64,000 bases of DNA from Gordionus sp. m RMFG-2023 (Eukaryota; Nematomorpha; Gordioida; Chordodea; Parachordodidae): assembly GCF_954871325.1 (NCBI RefSeq), contig NC_088776.1, positions 33,962,508 to 34,026,507 on the forward strand, in the 5' to 3' direction. Position numbers and translations under genes: made by a program. The notes beneath the pieces are model-generated. The model did not search any database. It was not told where the DNA came from and saw only the letters and a program-made list of their open reading frames with translations. Shown piece after piece: positions 54,901-63,565 of the stretch. How positions within the stretch are numbered: position 1 is the first letter of the stretch; every line of letters begins with the position of its first letter.

Positions 54901-57900
54901 TTATATTCTAAAAGGTAAATGACAAATCGGGAAAAAGGTATTCAGAGCCCAAACTTTTAGTGAATGTAACTAAGATGCTGCGAATAGTGTGCCATGCTTA
55001 TAACGAATTGATTGACGGTGCTCACAAGGCTTTTAAAAGTGCCGTTTTATTCCCCATTTATTTTAATAAAGATCAGAGGCTTAAACCGACTTCAAGTTTT
55101 TAAATAATTGTTTTTTAGTATTTTTTTAAAGGAAGTTTTTATATTTATAGCTTTTCTTCTATTTAAAACATAAAATAGTTAAGTAACAAATTCTAACATG
55201 TTGATAAAAGTTATTTAGCTTAATTCAATTACAAGTATTGTGGCTGCTTAAAGTTTCTTAATTTTTATTTATTCTTCTAAAATTTGGCAAAAAAAAATCA
55301 GTTCCAATTTATTTTAAAATATCAAACATTCGAAGTTACTCACTTTTTTAAAGAAATTACTATTCACAGTAAACATATTTTGTGTAAAGCTTTCAAAAAT
55401 ATTCTTTATCAAATAATTATTTTGTCACGGATAATTATATTTTTATAACTGAGCAGGAGAAGAAATACATTTAACCAAAATAATATCTTTAAAATATAAA
55501 ATTTAATAACTATAAAAACATTAAAAATATTATATAGTTAAAATAGAATGAAAATATATTAAAATTATGTTTAAAACATTAAGAGATATATAAAAGGAAA
55601 ATTAAAGAGAAAGGTGTGGGCCCAACACCTTGAGCATTGCAATTTAAATCATCCCAATTATAATCCCTTGATAATTTTGATTTGAATCATTTGCCTCAAC
55701 TTCAAATGAACGATTCGAGAGGAATGTGTGATAAACTTTCGATTGTTTTCCCTGTGAAATGAAAGATTGGTCCCTTAGGGTCATATGGCCAACGATGCTT
55801 GCATTTTAGTGCATTATGATAACGACTCAATAAAGTTAATATAAAACATTTTAATTATTTAATAATATTTACAAGTCATAAAACGGTCATTCACAGTGTA
55901 AATCAAAATAGGTGATTAGTTATGTTAATTTTTGTTTAAACAGATAAAATTATACAATCTTATTATTATTTTATTTTCAAATTTTTTTAAATTCAAATAC
56001 TAAAATACTTCTTTTTTTTTAGCAAAATATAATAATTGGACGAGCCTGGTAACGAATCTGACAGAAAGGTTTATTTTATTTACTATGTTATTTCGAGTCT
56101 TATTATATGATTTATATAACACTATGTGAAACTTAGAAATATAGACTTAATAATTAAACTTCTAAAAAAATAATTAGTTATAACTGTATTACTGCCAGAT
56201 AAACTAATATAAAAATATTTATTAGAAAGAAGAATATGCAATAATCATAGGTGGGTTTATAAGAGAAGTAAAGATATTCCATTTATGCTTTAAATCTAAA
56301 AAAATGAATTCCAATTTTTTTAAATCTATAATATAATCTTTATACTTATTTTGTTTTACAAATTGATAAATAAATAAATAAAAATCCAAAATATTTTCTT
56401 AAAGATTTCTAGAGACGAATTTCTCCAAGAATCATTCGAAATGGATGAATAAAAGTATTTTAATTATTTTATAAATATTTTTAAGCATATGTCTTATAAA
56501 TTTTTTAAACTTGTATATGATTTATTTTAAATAAATTAATAAAAGATCGCTTTCAGCCCTTCTCAATACCGTCTATAAATACCAGCTCGAACGAATATCT
56601 CCCTCCCCTCAGTTTCATACTCGTATGGGCTGGTTTGCCCTTTTTTATAATATTCACATTTTTATTGTTGGGATTTGTGTGTAAAAAGTGTGTGATAGAC
56701 AGGATTAATCCTTTCAGATGCTATGATAAAACATTTTTAGAATGCCCCAAGGATGGGAAACTTATGGGGAGCAGAGACTTTAATCAAGACTCGCTCAGGA
56801 TATTTATATCCGATCTTCCAATCAACGAAACTTATTACAATAAGATATCTCCAGACAGCTTTCGGAATTACAACCAAGAGTTGCATAATTGTGCCATTAA
56901 TTCTCTCAAGTCCAAATTGGCAAAGCTCTCATTACCCCACCTAAGGAGAAGTTATAATAAAAATGATATTAGTAACAAAATAAAAAATATGACCTTTTTG
57001 AGTTCTCACAATACTGTAGACCTGAGCGATCACCAAGCTAAATTCGTACCCAGTGAAGGTTTACTTAATGAATACCCAAGGAACAATATCATATATGTGA
57101 AGAATTTAGGCCAGGGGGCATTTGGTCACGTTTTTCAGGCCAGAGCTCCTAATTTGGTTAAAACCGAGCCATGGACTATGGTGGCGGTCAAAATGATCAA
57201 AGAAGGAGTCGAGATAAACTGTGATTTGGAAGAAGATTTTGCAAGAGAGGCCAGATTAATGGCTCAATTTAATCATCCCAACGTTATAAAGCTCCTGGGA
57301 ATATGTTCCGTTGGTAAACCGCTATGCTTGTTATTAGAATACATGAGTTATGGAGACTTGAATCACTTACTACAACGCTATAACCCATACAAAATGCATT
57401 TTCATCAGCTTAAAGCCAACAAAAACTGTTTTGAAGGACTGTCCAATTTAATGTATTTCGATCAAAAGTCAGCGAGGAGGATCTTAAGGCAGTCCAAAGC
57501 TACATTTCTACCTGAAATACACGATTTCTTCTGTAACAAGGCAAATCAAAAGCGTTTCGGAAATTTTCAAACCCTCACCAATAATGAATTTTACAAACCC
57601 AGTGGCCTAGATTACAATAGTTTCAATCCTGGTATAGTTAAATCAAGTAATTCGGATATTTGTAAATTAGCGCAATCTCTGACCTTAAACGATCTCATAC
57701 ACATCGCCAAGCAGATTACTACAGGCATGCTTTATCTGTCGTCTAAACAATTCATACATCGAGACCTGGCAACTCGGAATTGTTTGGTGGGTCATAAATT
57801 TATAGTAAAAATATCGGATTTCGGATTATGTCGTAAAATAGAAACTTACGCCTCGTCTCAATTTACTGCATCACGAGATAGGGCGCTTAGTTATAGTAAA

Positions 57901-58296
57901 TTTGTTAGTAATTACCAATCTAGCGAAGAAGGGATTGACTATTACAGAACTACCAGGTTGAGAGCAATAGCCATTCCAGTTAGGTGGATGCCTCCGGAGG
58001 CTATATTATTTAACAAATTTAGCATAGCCTCTGATGTTTGGTCCATGGGTATTGTGCTATGGGAAATTTTTGCATTTTCCATTCAACCTTACGCCTGGTT
58101 GAAAAATAAGACAGAAATTGTGACTTATCTCAAGAGAGGGGAGCGACTACCTAAACCTACTTTAATGCCAGATTCCATATACAAATGTATATTGACCGAG
58201 TGTTGGAGAGTTAAACCTTGCCAAAGACCAAATTTCAAACGCATCTACGATCTGCTGTCGCGAATAGATATAGAAATCAGAATTAATGGGCATTAA
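48817..58296 (+). CDS. MuSK/Nrk/ROR-type receptor tyrosine kinase (3' part of the gene)
   Basis: Single-pass receptor kinase, extracellular Ig-like domains and cytoplasmic tyrosine kinase. Exons: 48817-48959, 51465-51602, 54203-54327, 54915-55095, 56023-56068 and 56613-58296; phases match at all five joins. Two Ig-like domains are followed by a short stalk, a membrane segment and the kinase. The closest family by eye is MuSK (EYPRNNI, VFQARAP, EYMSYGDLN, HRDLATRNCLVG, IPVRWMPPEA). I see no Frizzled or kringle domain between the Ig domains and the membrane, where MuSK or Nrk would have one. The first visible exon begins mid-codon in phase 2, so signal peptide and perhaps further domains are encoded upstream and were not found. 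In animals such kinases act at synapses or in Wnt/agrin-type signalling; the role here is inferred only. Confidence 0.9.
48960..51464. other. Kinase gene intron between Ig 1 halves
   Basis: 2.5 kb, AT-rich, with an (AAAAG)n run near 49352-49378 and a MITE at 50200-50386. Otherwise unassigned. Confidence 0.45.
50200..50386. repeat. MITE with TAGTGTTGTGC ends, second copy
   Basis: Left TAGTGTTGTGCTTGTGCAG and right AAATCTGCACAACACTA are inverted. The interior matches the element at 764-956 (AAAAATTGATAAGAATA...AAATATGTTATT). Confidence 0.75.
51465..51602 (+). CDS. Kinase gene exon: second half of Ig-like domain 1
   Basis: Joined to the previous exon it reads GMNHIVTSTGHLFIRDIKQG then HSGEYNCVAVDASHEDI and SKPITINVQ. 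The motif GHSGEYNCVA is the classic D-x-G-x-Y-x-C end of an Ig domain. Acceptor AAAATAG, donor CAGA|GTATGT. Confidence 0.92.
51603..54202. other. Kinase gene intron between Ig domains
   Basis: 2.6 kb, AT-rich, with a degraded member of the TTGTTAAACGGCT MITE family at about 51885-51990 and a G run near 52866. No additional domain-coding exon recognised. Confidence 0.4.
54203..54327 (+). CDS. Kinase gene exon: first half of Ig-like domain 2
   Basis: Acceptor AATGATAG, donor TCAA|GTAAAA. Reads DEVEIIEGPEDRNVSYGHIV then TAYCVATGEPPPIIYWVKNG and NQ. AYCVATGEPPPxIYWxKNG is a typical I-set start with Cys and Trp. Confidence 0.9.
54328..54914. other. Kinase gene intron with a GC-rich repeat remnant
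   Basis: Includes 54550-54665 (AGACTCACAGAGATCG, GGTCCGG, CGGGTCGGACCGG, CGCCCGGCCC), a decayed CCCGG-type transposon end. Confidence 0.5.
54915..55095 (+). CDS. Kinase gene exon: second half of Ig-like domain 2 and stalk
   Basis: Starts VNDKSGKRYSEPKLLVNVTK, then MLRIVCHAYNELIDGAHKAF and KSAVLFPIYFNKDQRLKPTS. The second Ig Cys lies in RIVCHAYN; the usual D-G-Y before it is absent, so the domain end is divergent. The weak donor TCAA|GTTTTT lies just before an in-frame stop and gives phase 1, which the next mini-exon needs. Confidence 0.8.
55096..56022. other. Kinase gene intron
   Basis: AT-rich. A GC-richer patch at 55615-55800 has no open, phase-compatible exon. No Frizzled-like cysteine pattern seen. 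Confidence 0.45.
56023..56068 (+). CDS. Kinase gene 46-base mini-exon: membrane-proximal stalk
   Basis: Flanked by a strong acceptor (CTTTTTTTTTAG) and donor AAAG|GTTTAT. With the neighbouring exons it reads TKYNNWTSLVTNLTES: two N-glycosylation sequons (NWT, NLT). Start and end phases fit both neighbours exactly, and the other frames contain stops. Confidence 0.72.
56069..56612. other. Kinase gene intron before the membrane exon
   Basis: AT-rich, ending in a strong pyrimidine tract and acceptor (CTCCCTCCCCTCAG). A short open stretch at about 56402-56449 does not fit the phase and was not called. Confidence 0.5.
56613..58296 (+). CDS. Kinase gene last exon: membrane segment and tyrosine kinase domain
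   Basis: Codes 560 residues (numbered from the first whole codon). The membrane segment is residues 1-22 (FILVWAGLPFFIIFTFLLLG), followed by basic VCKKC. A juxtamembrane region of about 130 residues follows. Kinase motifs: glycine loop GQGAFGHV at 166, Lys193 in VAVK, EYMSYGDLN near 242, HRDLATRN with Asp384, DFG at 402, RWMPPEA near 460, SDVWSMGIVLWEIF after it. All catalytic residues are present. Two features are odd: about 100 extra residues (255-355) in the kinase insert, and about 30 extra in the activation loop between DFG and the DYYRTT tyrosines. It ends at TAA without introns; no AATAAA immediately follows. Confidence 0.95.
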
Positions 58297-58354
58297 ATGT
58301 ATGAATATATTCTATAAACGAAAGAAAGAATGCTAACACTTTTTCATAGATATA

Positions 58355-59170
58355 CAGGGTTTCCCATTCTAAAAAGGAAAAGTCATCAAAAAAAGAAAAA
58401 GGTCCGATCAAAAAAGGAAAAAGTCCTACCAAGACAGAAAAGGTTCAATCAAAAAGAATAAGTCACACAAGAACGAGGAAAGAAGGAAATTAGTTATTTA
58501 TTGTTTTTTAAAAAAAATTTGCTATTTTAATAATCTTGAAATGCCATTTTATGTTATTGGTTATTTTAAATTATCTTCCTTAATTTTTCTAACTTTTTCT
58601 ATTCACTCTTTAATTTTATGACATTTTTAATCTATTTTTATCATCTTTTCTCAAATTTCTTTATTTATTTTTTGTTTTTGAATTTTTTAAAATAATTTCT
58701 TTATTTTCCCTGTCATCTTTCTATAATTCCCTATTTATTTTGTCATTCCTAACTATCTTTCCCCCTTTTTAAGATTAATTATAAATAAAATTAAGAGAAT
58801 TGAGAAAAGGTAACAAAAATATAATGATCTCATAAAAATTAATGAGGGATCACTAAGTTAGAAAAAATATAAGAAAAAACTTAGAAATAATCAAAAATTA
58901 AAGAAAAATGACTTATCAGGATTATTAAATCGACAACAGGAAAAATTTAATTTTTTTAATATAAACTCTAATAATTAACGATTTTCCTTCTTTGGATGAG
59001 AATTTTTCATTTTTGATTGAACATTTTTCTTTTACTTAAGAAACTTTTATTTTTTTTGATTGACATTTTTTCTCTTTTGATCAGACCTCTTCCTTTTTTG
59101 ATAGGACGCTAACTCTTTAGCATTTTTCCATTTTTGATCGAGACTTTTCCTTTTTTGAATAGGAAACCCT
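58355..59170. repeat. hAT-like non-autonomous element, CAGGGTTTCC ends
   Basis: The left CAGGGTTTCCCATTCTAAAA and right TTTTTTGAATAGGAAACCCT are inverted. Repeated AAAAAGGAAAA(G) motifs separated by short GTC-type words fill both subterminal regions (58370-58480 and 58985-59155), in opposite orientation. The flanks ATAGATAT and ATAATATC are only similar. It starts 58 bases after the kinase stop codon. Confidence 0.75.
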
Positions 59171-60737
59171 ATAATATCGATATTTTATATTGAAAGCAAA
59201 AAATAGAAATATTGTGTTTTTTCAATAATTTGTTTCTGTGCAATAAATAAATAATATAATCTTATATAAAATTATCTATCGTTTAATATATTAAGAAATC
59301 TATAATAAAAAATAATGCATAATATACATTTGAATATGTATTTTTTAGGCATCACTATTATTTTTTATAACCTTAAAATTATTTTATAATAATATTTATT
59401 TATGACAATCATAAAATAAATTGAATAAAGCTATCGACTTTTAGATAAATAAAAAATCAGGACAAAATTTTAAAACAGGAATAAAATTTTAAGCTAAAAA
59501 GTTGATAAATTAATTTTAAAAATAAATATTATCGTTTGCCATAGAGAACCAGTCTAGGCATCTGGAGCCAAATAAGTCTTGTTATTTAGAGCTAATAGTA
59601 CGCTCTTGCCAGAGTTCCAATTTAGAGTCTTTATTCAAAGCTGTTATAAATTTCATCATGGATCTGCAGTCTGGTACTTTAGATAGATATATGCTAAATA
59701 TAAATATTATGATTTTAAATGTTAATTATTCTATTCGAAAAGGGCTGTTGAGAGTGCCAAAGCCTGCCTGGTATGCCTAAATATATTTAGCAGAAGATAT
59801 TTCGATATTACATTCATAATAAAAACATTTATACATATAGTAATTTACAAGCATGTTAAATAGTTTTTAGACTAATTTCGACAAGTTTTTTCCATATTAT
59901 ATATTATGCAGGTTTGCCAGTTTTGAATGACCAAATTTGCACTTGGTAAACTAATTTAGGACAAATGTCTTAATTTTTTAAACTAATATTAGAGCAAAAT
60001 TATCTTAGAATTTTTTTCAAAATGAAAACCTACTTGATCTCCTCTTCTAATTGATTCTTAATTTGTATTTATTATATATAGCGAGTAGTCTAGATTCCCC
60101 TTGGCAAATGAATATGAGATAACATATATAACCATAAATTAAGATATTTTTTTTATTAATGTCAGGTGCAAATTCAGCATGAACGGTTTCTAACAATATA
60201 TCTTATATTTAGTTTGAATTGAATAAAACTTCATTATTAAAATTTTACACAAACCACTTTCATTGATTATAAAATTTCTTGCTTTTTATTCTTAATTCTT
60301 CACACTATTGACTGTACTGAAGAAGACTAATTTCTATAAAGAAAAATTTGAGTGTCTGGGTAAAATATATACTCGCAAAATTATCCAAAAATTAAGGCGA
60401 CATTTCCATCATTGGGGTCAAAAATATTGTTACTTTGCACATATCAACACAAATATTTACCCATCCATTAAAAAAACCCTTGAATGTCAGATAAATTATA
60501 TGTTTATTTTATTTAGTATTACAAATTCATTTACCTTCTCTCTTCATATTTATTAACTCTATTTTTTCATCTTTCTTTACGTATTTCTTTTTAAAGAAGT
60601 TAATGTTTTTCAAAAGAAAAATGATAATCAACCTGAAATATAATGTATATAATCTGATTATAATATTTCACATCAAATTATTGTTTTAAACCAATTATAG
60701 ATGTTCAATTAATGTTAATGGTTATGTTGACTTACAA
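59171..60737. other. Intergenic, AT-rich
   Basis: Nothing convincing. A lysine/isoleucine-rich frame at 60308-60556 has no recognisable domain and AT-driven composition, so it is not called. Confidence 0.4.
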
Positions 60738-62360
60738 AATAGCATCTAGATCTGTACCTAGATATAAAAATGTGGTATTTGTACGTATCTAGATAAATTT
60801 TTGATTAAAGTATCTGTATCTTGATATTATTTTAGAGGTATCTGTATCTGTTTTTAGATACTTTTTAAGATACATTTTGATATACTTTTATTTAACGCTT
60901 ATATTATAAATAAAAATACTTGAGTGTAAAATTTATTTTATTTCATATGAGCATATAAATTAATATTAATAAATATATTAAAAAATTATATATATATGTA
61001 AAATATTAAAACTTATTAATAAAAAAGAATATATAAATATTAATTAAATAGCAATTAAATATTATGTCCGAGTTATCAATAACAAGCAAATTCTGATATT
61101 ACAATCCATCTCAAGGAATTTGCCATTTTTAATTGTAATGGAATCGGTATTTTATTTTATTCTATTGTATTTATTTTTAAGATTAAAATTGATGACAAAA
61201 ATGATGACATTACATGGCCAATTTATAGACCATATTTTAAAATAATATCTCAAAATAAAGAAAACAAATCTCTGTTAGTAAAATGTTTGCAGTGTCCAAA
61301 AAATATGAAAATTTCAGATAGCAATTACCTCAACTTGCAACATTGTAAAACATTTAAGGGTATAGATACTAAAAAAATGTTTACAATTTTAATTTTAAAT
61401 TTTAAGAGAAAACATCAAACACTCTTAATCCAAATAAAAAGGGGAAGGAGAAAAAATCTATTAAAGAAAATATTGGACTAAGCTCATCGTCCGTTGATTT
61501 TTTTCCTAGAGACCTTAGACTTTAACCTAAACCACTTTAGATGATTTAATAACTGATTTTATTATAGATAGCATTCAGCCATTTTCAGTTGTTGAATATC
61601 CATCATTTATAAAAATGATCAAAACATTAGCTCCACAAAAAAATATAATTTGCAGACAGACAGTGGTTGCTAGAATTTCCCAAAGATAAGAGAATGAAAA
61701 GAAAGAAATCATTAAAAGTCTAATAGAACCATCGTTAATATGCACAACAGCAGATTGTTGGAGTGCCTATCGCCGCATTTAAATTTGTATAATAATTTAA
61801 TTACAAACAAATTATTTGAGCTGTTTTAAGAAATGTTAATTTTTAGTTCATGCATAGGAGTCAGTTAACAGCTTATTACTGTGCAACTAGTTACCAGCTC
61901 ATTATTAAATTAAACAATTTAAACAAATGAACCTGAAATTTTGTTTACCACTCTTAAATGCCTTACTTAGGGATTGAAGATAGGTAAATTAATATTAAAT
62001 TAATCAATATTTAATAATTCTAGGTTTATTGGGACAATTTTTGAAGATGAAAATATTTTGGCAACTATGCTTCATCTAAACTAGATTGGACATGGTTGCA
62101 AATGGATGAAAATTTTAATAAAAAAAACAATTAATACAATGATTAGTTGAGGAATTATTAAAGTCTTCAAATGAGTGCAAATTAACCTGTAAAAAAACCA
62201 ATAATCTAATATCCGATTTTTTTCAGTATCCCACAGCAGGAAATATGATTGTTTATGATTTAAATTCTGATAATCAACAAATTTTAAATAGTTTATTCAA
62301 AAATGAATGCCGAGATTTTAGTATTTTTAAACAATATCCTGATATATCTTAATGTTAAGA
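60738..62360 (+). mobile_element. hAT element fossil lacking its right end
   Basis: It starts with repeated (T)ATCTGTATCT and ATCTAGAT motifs (60745-60885), the usual repetitive hAT left end. Coding remnants follow on the + strand (61174-62350). No dimerisation motif or right terminus is seen before mitochondrial sequence begins, so the element is truncated near the mtDNA junction. Confidence 0.7.
61174..62350 (+). pseudogene. hAT transposase fossil with BED-type finger
   Basis: Reads WPIYRPYFKIIS, VKCLQCPKNMKISDSNYLNL then QHCKTFKG (finger-like Cys and His), then DLITDFIIDSIQPFSVVEYP and SFIKMIKTLAPQKNI, the strongly conserved hAT segment after the finger. ICTTADCWSAYRR follows, equivalent to the D-x-W-S catalytic-core entry. 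Later parts (62030-62340) are degraded. Stops occur throughout. Confidence 0.75.
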
Positions 62361-62399
62361 GGGGTGATGTAATATACACTTCAAATTATTACAGCGAGG

Positions 62400-63384
62400 A
62401 GTGATACACCCCCATAAGTTATATTCCTATATTACTTGTTTACCTTGGTTATTGGGGTTGGAGACAATACACATAAATATAGAAATAAAATTAATATACC
62501 CCCTCCCCCCCGTGTAAGTTATTACAATAACCAAGGTAAACAAGGAGGAAGGTGCATCAAAATTTACTAAAACAGCTGTCTCTATTCTCAGAAGAACTAA
62601 GAGTACCCCTAACCCTAAAGGGTGTGATATATATCTTAATATTAGGATAATAATGAAAGCAGAATTGGCACCCTTACATAATTGGTTTGTCTCAAGATCA
62701 AAAATAAGAGGCTTGCAGTTCTTTGTACCAATGTTTACATTGCAAAAGTTAATCCCGGTTTATTATTGTACTATCTGGTATAAAAAACTGCCAGTCTCTT
62801 ATTTTTGATCTTGAGACAAACCAATTATGGTTTGTCTAAGGTTAAGAGCACTAATCAGATCATTGGCGCCAATTTATATAAGAAGTTTTATAATGATCAT
62901 AGTGTACTCCTCAATTGGGATGTCAGTATGAATAGTTCTACTGGTGAGAAGAGGAGTATTTTATTTTTTATTATTTAGAGGAATGTACATCTTTCTAATT
63001 TTTAGAGTAAAAAATTTAAAAATAATAGTTTTAAGGGTAGTTAATGCAAAAGCTAATTATTTGTTAATATATAAAGTAACAGGGGTTAGTCTACTAATAA
63101 TTTTGTTGTTTTCTGTGTCAGGGTTTCCCCCCTCTAATATTTTTTTAATGAAGTTAGTTGGGATTATTAATCTTATTAATAATCATGCGATAATAGTAGT
63201 AATACTTTTATTACTATCAGGGGTGGGGTATTACTACTATTATCGCATGATTATAGTTTGATATATTTATTTAATAATAAATTTAATACCTAAAATCTTT
63301 AATAAAAAGGTAAGGGGGATATATGATAGAAAGATTAGAGTAATCCTTTTAATTTTATCATATTTTATACTAGTATTATATTAG
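62400..63384 (+). CDS. ND2: Mitochondrial NADH dehydrogenase subunit 2
   Basis: Core membrane subunit of respiratory complex I, read with the invertebrate mitochondrial code. From about 62503 the frame is continuous to TAG at 63382-63384: TMTKVNKEEGASKFTKT, MKAELAPLHNWFVSSS (the conserved APFHFW region), MFTLQKLIPVYY, MVYSSIGMSVWM (YSSINHLGW region), LLFSVSGFPPSNIFLMKL and VGYYYYYRMMVW. The N-terminus (62400-62502: HKLYSYITCLPWLLGLE) is plausible, but an in-frame TAA follows a C-run near 62510-62517, so the start is uncertain. TGA codes Trp at several places, so it cannot work as a nuclear gene. Three perfect inverted repeats lie inside it. Confidence 0.85.
62435..62544. repeat. Inverted repeat 1 in ND2: 20-bp perfect arms
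   Basis: Arms 62435-62454 (CTTGTTTACCTTGGTTATTG) and 62525-62544 (CAATAACCAAGGTAAACAAG) are exact reverse complements around a 70-base spacer that includes the C-run. Confidence 0.95.
62677..62829. repeat. Inverted repeat 2 in ND2: 34-bp perfect arms
   Basis: Arms 62677-62710 and 62796-62829 are exact reverse complements with an 85-base spacer. The left arm codes the conserved HNWFVS region, so it is likely the original. The right arm codes SYFWSWDKPIM, which has no obvious counterpart in ND2, and keeps the frame. Confidence 0.95.
63179..63254. repeat. Inverted repeat 3 in ND2: 27-bp perfect arms
   Basis: Arms 63179-63205 and 63228-63254 are exact reverse complements with a 22-base spacer. 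The frame is kept across both arms (NNHAMMVVM and YYYYYRMM). Confidence 0.95.
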
Positions 63385-63389
63385 TAAAA

Positions 63390-63458
63390 AGGATTTTAGG
63401 TTAAAATTTAAACCGTAGGTCTTCAAAACCTATAATAATTTATTAAAAATTAAATCTT
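63390..63458 (+). tRNA. trnW: Mitochondrial tRNA-Trp (anticodon TCA)
   Basis: A 69-base cloverleaf. The acceptor AGGATTT pairs with AAATCTT, the D stem GGTT with AACC, the anticodon stem TAGGT with ACCTA around CTTCAAA, and the T stem AATTT with AAATT. The TCA anticodon reads UGA and UGG as Trp, as the ND2 codons require. It starts 5 bases after the ND2 stop, as in arthropods and many other animals. Confidence 0.92.
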
Positions 63459-63469
63459 ATTAATATATT

Positions 63470-63529
63470 TTGGATAAAAATTCTTAGCTGCTTCAAAGCT
63501 ATGCTTTAAGTGATATAAGCTATAACCAA
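63470..63529 (-). tRNA. trnF: Mitochondrial tRNA-Phe (anticodon GAA), T-arm apparently missing
   Basis: Minus strand, about 60 bases. The acceptor TTGGTTA pairs with TATCCAA (one mismatch), the D stem GCTT with AAGC, the anticodon stem TAGCT with AGCTA around TTGAAGC. Only about 8 bases (AGAATTTT) lie between anticodon stem and acceptor, too few for a T-arm. It lies just downstream of ND5 on the same strand, as in the ancestral arthropod order. Confidence 0.78.
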
Positions 63530-63565
63530 TTATTTATTACAGTAAATTTCAAGTTATTGTCAGTA

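Noticed and set aside
56402-56449. Possible extra mini-exon (TNFSKNHSKWMNK)
   Set aside because: Open in one frame, but its phases do not fit between the 46-base exon and the membrane exon.
56635-58296. Kinase exon as a stand-alone gene starting at 56635
   Set aside because: Position 56635 is TTG, not ATG, and the frame continues upstream to a strong acceptor at 56610-56612 in the phase required by the preceding exon.
60308-60556. 82-residue frame as a small gene
   Set aside because: Composition follows AT bias, with no domain, no context and no splice support.
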